Shown here: positions 58,399 to 64,000 of the stretch, one piece after another
Layout of the letters: the number at the start of each line of letters is the position of its first letter
Numbering within the stretch: position 1 is the stretch's first letter
The notes under the pieces: model-generated
The model's input: only the letters and a program-made list of their open reading frames with translations
What the model was told of the DNA's origin: nothing
Database searches by the model: none
Made by a program: the position numbers and the translations under genes
Source: Haematobia irritans
Lineage: Eukaryota > Arthropoda > Insecta > Diptera > Muscidae
Length of the DNA stretch: 64,000 bases
Direction of reading: 5' to 3'
Assembly: GCF_050003625.1 (NCBI RefSeq)
Contig: NC_134397.1
Coordinates: 152,602,691-152,666,690 of the forward strand

Positions 58399-59830
58399 GA
58401 ACATAGTCTCTAACAACCGTGCCAGAATTGGTCCATATCGGTCCATAATTATATATAGCCCCCATATAAATGGTTCTCCAGATTTGACCTCCGGAGCTGC
58501 TAACAACCGTGCCAGAATTGGTCCATATCGGTCCATAATTATATATAGCCCCCATATAAACGGTTCTCCAGATTTGACCTCCGGAGCTGCTTCTACACAC
58601 AAAAAATTTTTTTTCTGATTCAATCACGAAATTAATTGATCCAATTAATTTTTTAATTGAAATGTCTTCAATCACGAAAATGATAGTATCAATCACAGTT
58701 TTAATTGGTCATAGAAAAAATTCTTGATTAAAATATTAATTGATTTCATTAGCAAATTTCAATTAATTTTTTAATTGATTCAATTAAAAATTTAATTGAT
58801 GTTTATAGCCAAACTCAATTAATTTTTTAATTAAGAAATGTAACTATTTTCAATTATTTTCTGAATTGGTTTTTATTTGGATTAACAATTGATTGTTTGA
58901 AATACATTTTTAATTAAAAATTAAAAAATATTCATCACTTTCTTTAACTGACTTAGTCTTCCGAATTTGATTAAAAAGTTAATTGTATCAATTAATGTTT
59001 TAATTAAAAAATTTTAAATTTTCAATCATCGACTTAATTGACTTAATATTTCTATCTTGATTAAAAAGTTAATTGTATCATTTAATTTATTAATTGAATT
59101 TTTTTTTCAACTTCAATTAACTTTTTAATTGGAAATATTTTGGTGATATTTTTTTCTGTGTAGGAGCAAAATTTATCCGATCCGCTTCAAATGTGGAACG
59201 TGGTGTTAGTATATGGTCTCTAACATACATGCAAAAATTGGTTCACAATTATATATAGCCCCCATATAAACCGATCCCCAGATTTGGCTTGCGGAGCCTC
59301 TAAGAGAAGCATATTTCGTCCGATCCGGTTAAAATTTGAAACATGGCTTTAATATATGGTCTCTAACAACCGTTACAGAATTGGTCCATATCGGTGCGTA
59401 ATTATATATAGCCTCCATATAAACCGCTCTCCAGATTTGACCTCTGGAGCCTCTTGGAGGAGCAAAATTCATCCGACCCGGTTCAAATTCAACCATACCA
59501 AAAATGGTCATTTTATTTCTATAGAAAATTTTGTGAAAATTTTATTTCTATAGAAAATTTTGTTAAAATTTTATTTCTATAGAAAATTTTGTCAAACTGA
59601 ATTATATACGTATTAAATCGATCTTTTTTGATTTAATATATACGACGTATGGACTTACATACAATTTAGAAGACGGTATTATGAGGTTTTAAGATACCTT
59701 GCCATTGGCAAGCGTTACCGCAACTTAAGTAATTCGATTGTGGATGGCAGTGTTTAGAAGAAGTTTCTACGCAATGGTGGAGGGTACATAAGCTTCGGCC
59801 TGGCGGAACTTTCGGCCGTCTATACTTGTT
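58399..59830 (+). mobile_element. DINE-A, right arm of a second palindromic pair, with a MITE F
   Basis: Core repeats on the plus strand begin AGTCTCTAACAACCGTGCC; one short block is duplicated (58408-58497 and 58498-58587). A MITE F sits at 58596-59160. A short minisatellite and the 3' end GGCCGTCTATACTTGTT follow. With the left arm, the whole 57376-59830 unit has DINE-A 3' ends at both extremities. Confidence 0.8.
58596..59160. mobile_element. MITE family F, full length (565 bp), nested in DINE-A
   Basis: The ends CACACAAAAAATTTTTTTTC and, in reverse, CACAGAAAAAAATATCACC are flanked by TA (58594-58595, 59161-59162). Same length as the copy at 45826. The DINE-A core repeat continues on both sides (GGAGCTGCTTC / GGAGCAAAATTTATCCG). 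Confidence 0.85.
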
Positions 59831-60317
59831 TTTTATTTGGAAATATTTTTTTATATTTAATTAAAATGGATATTATGATGATATTTATTTCAAAATATAA
59901 AAAATTTCAATCATTTTCTTGACATGTTTTCGTAGTACTTTCGGGGTTACATTAATAGTTAATTTTAAATGTTTTTCTATAGATTATTCATTTCCAATTT
60001 AGAAAAAGGTGATTGCCACCAAGCACTAAGAAAAAAATGAACCCACCATGAAAAAAATGTAGGTTTATATTAGAAAATTTTGAATGTAATTGCAAAATGA
60101 TACAAATAAATTCATAAGTGTTGTAAATTTGAAGAAAAGTTATTAAAAAAAAGTTATTAAAAAAATTCGAAGAAAAAATTGGAAATAAAAACTGTTAAAA
60201 TGTCTTTGGCGCTATGTGAAATTCTAGACAGACAAAATTCAAGTAAAAATTTCTCATTTGAGAAACTTATGAATTCTATTTAAACAGCCTTACCCACCTT
60301 TAGGAAAATATGAACTA
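59831..60317. other. AT-rich spacer with a degenerate MITE E-like piece
   Basis: AAAATGAACCCACCATGAAA near 60035 and TTTGGCGCTATGTGAAATTC near 60207 recall the E family, but the rest is too diverged to bound. No gene. Confidence 0.35.
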
Positions 60318-60902
60318 CACCCAAAGAAAAAATATTTTCCTCTGGAATGAAATTTTAGACAAACGAAATTTCCCTTTCTTATAATGTATTCAATGGGAGC
60401 CACCATGTTGCAATGGTTAGCATGTCCGCCTTGCATACACAAGGTCGTTTGTTCGATTCCTGCTTCCACCGAACACCAAAAAAAAGTTTTTCAGCGGTGG
60501 ATTATCCCACCTCAGTAATGCTGGTGATATTTCTGAGGATTTCAAAGCTTCTCTAAGTGGTTTCACTGCAATGTGGAACGCCGTTCGGACTCGGCTATAA
60601 AAAGGAGGTCCCTTGTTATTGAGCTTAACATGGAATCGGGCAGCACTCAGTGATAAGAGAGATGTGGTATCACAATGGACTGAATAGTGTAAATGACCCT
60701 GATAAATCGGCCTGCCACCGATTTATATAATGTATTTTCTTTTAGAGCAAACAAACCCGAATTTGTGATTAACGATTCAACGATTCAAGAGATAATCATC
60801 TCTGATATTTTTTATTTGCAATAAAACAATTTTTTTTCGTCAAAAGAAATCTTTGCTTGTCTAAAATTTCGTTCCTCAGAAAAGAAAACTTTTCTTTCTG
60901 TG
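60318..60902. mobile_element. MITE family I split by a SINE
   Basis: The ends CACCCAAAGAAAAAATATTT and, in reverse, CACAGAAAGAAAAGTTTTC are flanked by TA (60316-60317, 60903-60904). Inverted repeats of about 60 bp share GAAATTTTAGACAA. Related to 3463-4384. Without the SINE it is about 250 bp. Confidence 0.75.
60395..60720 (+). mobile_element. tRNA-derived SINE (main family), full length, with target duplication
   Basis: 5' GGGAGCCACCATG, an A-box-like TTGCAATGGTTAGCATG, a B box TGTTCGATTCC (one change), GGCTATAAAAAGGAGGTCCC, and the tail AATGGACTGAATAGTG ... GGCCTGCCACC. TATAATGTATT is duplicated exactly at 60380-60390 and 60726-60736. The A box is kept, so this is a possible pol III unit, though the B-box change and lack of a T-run terminator argue against strong expression. 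Confidence 0.88.
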
Positions 60903-60904
60903 TA

Positions 60905-61849
60905 TTTTCATATTTAGTAAAATTGTGTGCTTCATTTGTATACATTTTTTTTCTCATTTTTTCAATAAACAAACTTTTTTTAACTAAGATAAAGTTAAAT
61001 AGGCTATAAAAATATCGTTGTCTTTTTTCTGGAGGAGCAACTCGTTTTTAATTCTTAAATTGCCAGAGAAAAATTATTTTTCATAGTACTAGATAGATAG
61101 TACTCTGTTATATCCATTATTCCCCTACCTTTATTATTGACCTCGATTGATTGATTGATTGGAAAAATTTTTTGTTTAAAAAATGTCTACATTGAGTTCA
61201 TAGGCCTAACACTTTTCCTTACACTGTGTTATGGGAAGAATGAACTACTTCGTGCGAAACTTGAACTAAATTGTACCCTACATTTTGAGATTTACACACA
61301 CCGGTGTTAAACCCGGGAAAATTTAATGCCCTGGTGTACTTTTTAGCTGCAGTTTACAAAATTAAACCCTCTCATAGAAAAAAAAAATAAAGAAAACAAT
61401 CATTGGCATCAAATCATGTCCATTTTAACCATACTGTAGTTCATTCTTACTATTTTTGGGAATCGTACGAAATTTTACGTTTGCTTTAGTTCATATTGAA
61501 CTTATGTGTACGGTCATTAAACTTTATACCCACGTTTAGTTCATAAAATGTTTGAGACATGCTTAACAAATGGAAAATTTCATTGGGCTGTGGAAAATTT
61601 CGAAAAAAATAATAAAATTTAACTACAAACAAATAATTTGTTTGCAATAAAAATAAGTCAAATTTAGCGTTACTTTATCTACGGATTCCTGATATTTCGA
61701 TATTTTCACTGAATTGCTTTTTCTGAGATCCTTAATCTAAAATTTTGTTTTTTAAGCTAAATTTTTCTAAAAGTAACATACATCTTCCTTCCTATGGGTT
61801 TGCTTGTTTTTGAGAACATATGTACTTATACGCGGAATTGGAAACTATT
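60905..61849. other. AT-rich spacer before duplication copy 2
   Basis: Includes GATTGATTGATTG (61146-61158) and unclassified sequence to about 61660. From 61690 to 61835 it matches copy 1 upstream pieces (TTTCGATATTTTCACTGAAT; GTTTTTGAGAACATATGTAC) and preserves the empty site of MITE J near 61732. No gene. Confidence 0.45.
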
Positions 61850-62276
61850 TATAAACCCCTCCGTCATGAAGAGTAAAAAAGTTAAAAACAATAAACGTTC
61901 ACGTGTCTATAACTACTAAATTAGCCACACTGAATCTCTATAAAATTCGGCACATCGAATAAGTTATATGTTTTCGTATAGTACATGACTTATATACTCA
62001 TTCATCAATCTTTGATCATACTCCACTGAAATGCAAAAAAAAAAAGAAAACACACACAAGGCACCAGACAAAACAACAACAACAACAATATTTGTTTTTG
62101 CTATAGTTCCTGTTGAGTTAAATTGTATCGGCTTGATTCTCTCTACTCTCTTATTCTTCATGAGAGCACTGAGTAGAGTACAGCAACGAAATGAGAGATT
62201 TTCCGTTTCCATTGTTTCGATTGCAGAAATGTACATCCGCCTCCCCTCTTTATGCAACAGGTTTGATATTTTGTGG

Positions 62277-62341
62277 TATACAAAGAATGTACGGGCAGAA
62301 GCATTGTCAGTTTGTTTTTAATACATGAGGTGTACGGTTAT
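62277..62341 (+). promoter_or_regulatory. TATA-Initiator-DPE core promoter, copy 2
   Basis: TATACAA at 62277 (-32), Initiator TCAGTTTG with A at 62309, DPE GGTTAT at 62336-62341 (+28 to +33). Identical spacing to copy 1. The strict preservation of three separate elements is hard to explain by chance. Confidence 0.7.
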
Positions 62342-62499
62342 TGTTATTCGATAGTGATCGTTTTCGTTGTTGAATTATACTTTATAAAGGTGGTTTATTA
62401 GAAAAGTGATTTATTTATTTCCAAATACGTTACCATATACTTTATTAGTGCGTTAACTATTTTTTCGGATATAAAAAAATCTAAAAAGAGATAAAAACA

Positions 62500-62548
62500 A
62501 TGAACAAAGACATTCTACCCTTACTAACATTGAGCAAAATTCATGATG
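62500..62548 (+). CDS. candidate first coding exon, copy 2 (partial; gene continues beyond the window)
   Basis: MNKDILPLLTLSKIHD plus one base, then donor GATG|GTATGT. 49 nt from ATG to donor, phase 1, equal to copy 1. The leader AAAAACAATG is a good fly initiation context. The inferred 5'UTR from 62309 is about 190 nt with no duplicated ATG unit as in copy 1. The intron opens with GTATGTATTTAAATAATTTG, almost the same in both copies. Identity of the protein unknown; the remaining exons must lie to the right. Two copies could be alternative promoters of one gene or first exons of tandem paralogues. Confidence 0.55.
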
Positions 62549-63084
62549 GTATGTATTTAAATAATTTGGCTCTTTATGATTAACTCTTGTTTTAATAATT
62601 GTTGTGATGTGACCTATTAATGTCTAGCTTCTTGCGTGTAATATGCATACCATTGATATTATGTGCATTCGTCTTTTAGTGGGATAGGGTTTATATGCAC
62701 AAGTATATAAAAACGAACTATAATCGAAAGAGGCGAAGTTGGTTAGTAACAGGCTCACACAACATTTAACATTTAGTATCGTGTGTGTTGGATGAGCTAT
62801 TGATATGTATGTATGCCTGTAATGTGAGTGGTAACATTGTTCTCTCTACTCAAATAAGAACAATGTGTTCTCTTAAAATTTGAATTATAAGATTGGCTTG
62901 ATCTCAATGAAAATTCTAAAAACTCTCTGATTTTGTAAAGAAATAGTTCATGCATGTTTCTATATAGATAGGCGTATAAGTAAAAATCTACTAAATGTAG
63001 CGTTTTCTGTTTTTGTTTGTTTGCTCAATACACATTTAATGTTCTAGAAGTTCAATTCAATTATTTTTTCTATAGTATTTATTA

Positions 63085-63190
63085 AGGTACACATATATTT
63101 TTTTTTAATTCAATCAATTGATCCCATTAATTATTTAATTGAAATAGTTTCAATCACGAAAATGATGCTATCACCCACAAAACTAATTAG
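63085..63190. mobile_element. MITE family F fragment
   Basis: TTGATCCCATTAATTATTTA and TTTCAATCACGAAAATGATG follow the F interior, cut off at ACTAATTAG where a DINE-A 3' end begins. The same kind of junction occurs at 23888. Confidence 0.65.
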
Positions 63191-64000
63191 AAACAAGTAT
63201 ATACGGTCGTAAGTTCGCCCAGGCCGAAGCTTATGTACCCTCCTCCATGGATTGCGTAGAAACTTCTACTAAAGACTGTCATCCACAATCGAATTACTTG
63301 GGTTGCGGCAACACCTGCCGATGGCAAGGTATCTTAAAACTTCCTAACACCGTCTTCTAAATTGTAAGTTATATATTAAACTAAAACAAGGCCGACTAAA
63401 TACGTATATAATTCAGTTTGACAAAATTTTCTATGGAAATAAAATTTTGACAAAATTTTCTATAGAAATAAAATTATCTATACAAATAAAATTTTAACAA
63501 AATTTTCTATAGAAATAAAATTTTGATAAAATTTTCTATCGAAATAAATTTTTAATAAAATTTTTTTATAGAAATAAAATTTTGGCAAAATTTTTTTATA
63601 GAAATAAAATTTTGACAAATTTTTCTATAATACTAAAATTTTGGCAAATTTTCTATAGAAATAAAATTTTGGTAGATTAATTTTGGCTCGAGTGGCAACC
63701 ATGATTATGAACCGATATGGACCAATTTTTGTGTGATTGGGGATGGGCTAACCATAGACATAATTTTGACAAAATTTTCTATAAAAATAAAATTTTGACA
63801 AAGTTTTCTATAGAAATAAAATTTTGACAAAATTTCCTATAGAAATAAAATTTTTTATCGAAGTAAATTTTTTATTAAATTTTTTATAGAAATAAAATTT
63901 TGACAAAATTTTCTATAGAAATAAAATTTTGGTAGATTATTTTTGGCTTGAGTGGCAACCATGATTATGAACCGATATGGACCATTGGGAATGAGCTAAA
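63191..64000 (-). mobile_element. DINE-A, runs off the window
   Basis: AACAAGTATATACGGTCG end, hairpin TTCGCCCAGGCCGAA (one arm changed), minisatellite (63415-63670), then ATTATGAACCGATATGGACC, and a second minisatellite block (63740-63935) followed by the same junction again. The duplicated minisatellite-junction unit suggests internal recombination. Confidence 0.85.

Larger units (their letters stand above)
61850..63015 (+). repeat. segmental duplication, copy 2 (promoter, first exon, intron start)
   Basis: Counterpart of 55322-56530, 6.5 kb downstream and in the same orientation. Insertion-free over its length, so it better represents the ancestral arrangement. Intron words such as TAGTAACAGGCTCACACAAC and AGTGGTAACATTGTTCTCTC are kept in both copies and may be regulatory. 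Confidence 0.82.

Noticed and set aside
55496..62257. Antisense frame shared by both plus-strand promoter copies (55496-55744 and 61964-62257)
   Set aside because: Differences between copies mostly change residues in the part checked, and the frame overlaps a promoter-proximal block. Regulatory conservation explains it better.
55322..63015. The two duplicated segments as LTRs of one retrotransposon
   Set aside because: They are direct repeats 6.5 kb apart, but no gag/pol, primer-binding site or TG...CA ends were seen. The space between holds unrelated MITEs and DINEs, and the copies have a splice donor and coding exon.

Overview
This is AT-rich nuclear DNA of a higher fly, almost entirely made of transposable elements. 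The best clues to the organism are an irritans-type (Himar1-like) mariner at 1.94-3.11 kb, many DINE-1-type Helentron derivatives, a tRNA-derived SINE sharing its tail with a LINE, and insect-style TATA/Initiator/DPE promoters with GT donors. I infer a calyptrate, probably muscid, fly (horn-fly or stable-fly relative) from the mariner type; the species is not proven. No complete protein-coding gene lies in the window.

Layout. 0-15 kb: nested DINE-like elements of four families (here called A, B, C, D), carrying a dead mariner, MITEs, SINEs and a 5'-truncated LINE, then a palindromic fold-back element and a repeat-poor island with a possible 43-nt exon on the minus strand. 15.1-22.3 kb: a satellite of about 120-bp monomers, split by a SINE and a DINE-C. 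22.3-33.4 kb: more DINE A/B/C copies, including a head-to-head DINE-A pair that makes a 2.5-kb palindrome. 33.4-35.3 kb: a repeat-poor island. 35.9-37.0 kb: long (TA)n tracts, one forming a hairpin with perfect 33-bp arms. 37.1-41.6 kb: an array of the 29-bp DINE-A minisatellite. 41.7-46.7 kb: a direct duplication whose two copies each carry a minus-strand promoter and noncoding first exon. 46.7-53.4 kb: nested MITEs and DINEs. 52.4-63.0 kb: a second direct duplication whose two copies each carry a plus-strand TATA-Inr-DPE promoter and a 49-nt first coding exon ending in a splice donor. The window ends inside another DINE-A.

How it fits together. I read the window as the space between, and the introns of, host genes swollen by transposons. 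Two pairs of tandem alternative (or duplicated) promoters point away from each other: the 42.6/44.9-kb pair reads left, the 55.8/62.3-kb pair reads right. A possible small exon at 15.0 kb is on the same strand as the left-reading pair. The downstream exons are outside the window, so I cannot name the gene(s).

The nested insertions give a relative chronology, and several have an empty site preserved in a paralogous copy inside this window. All four DINE families use an internal tandem repeat of 153 bp (51 codons), which explains most of the long but meaningless open frames.
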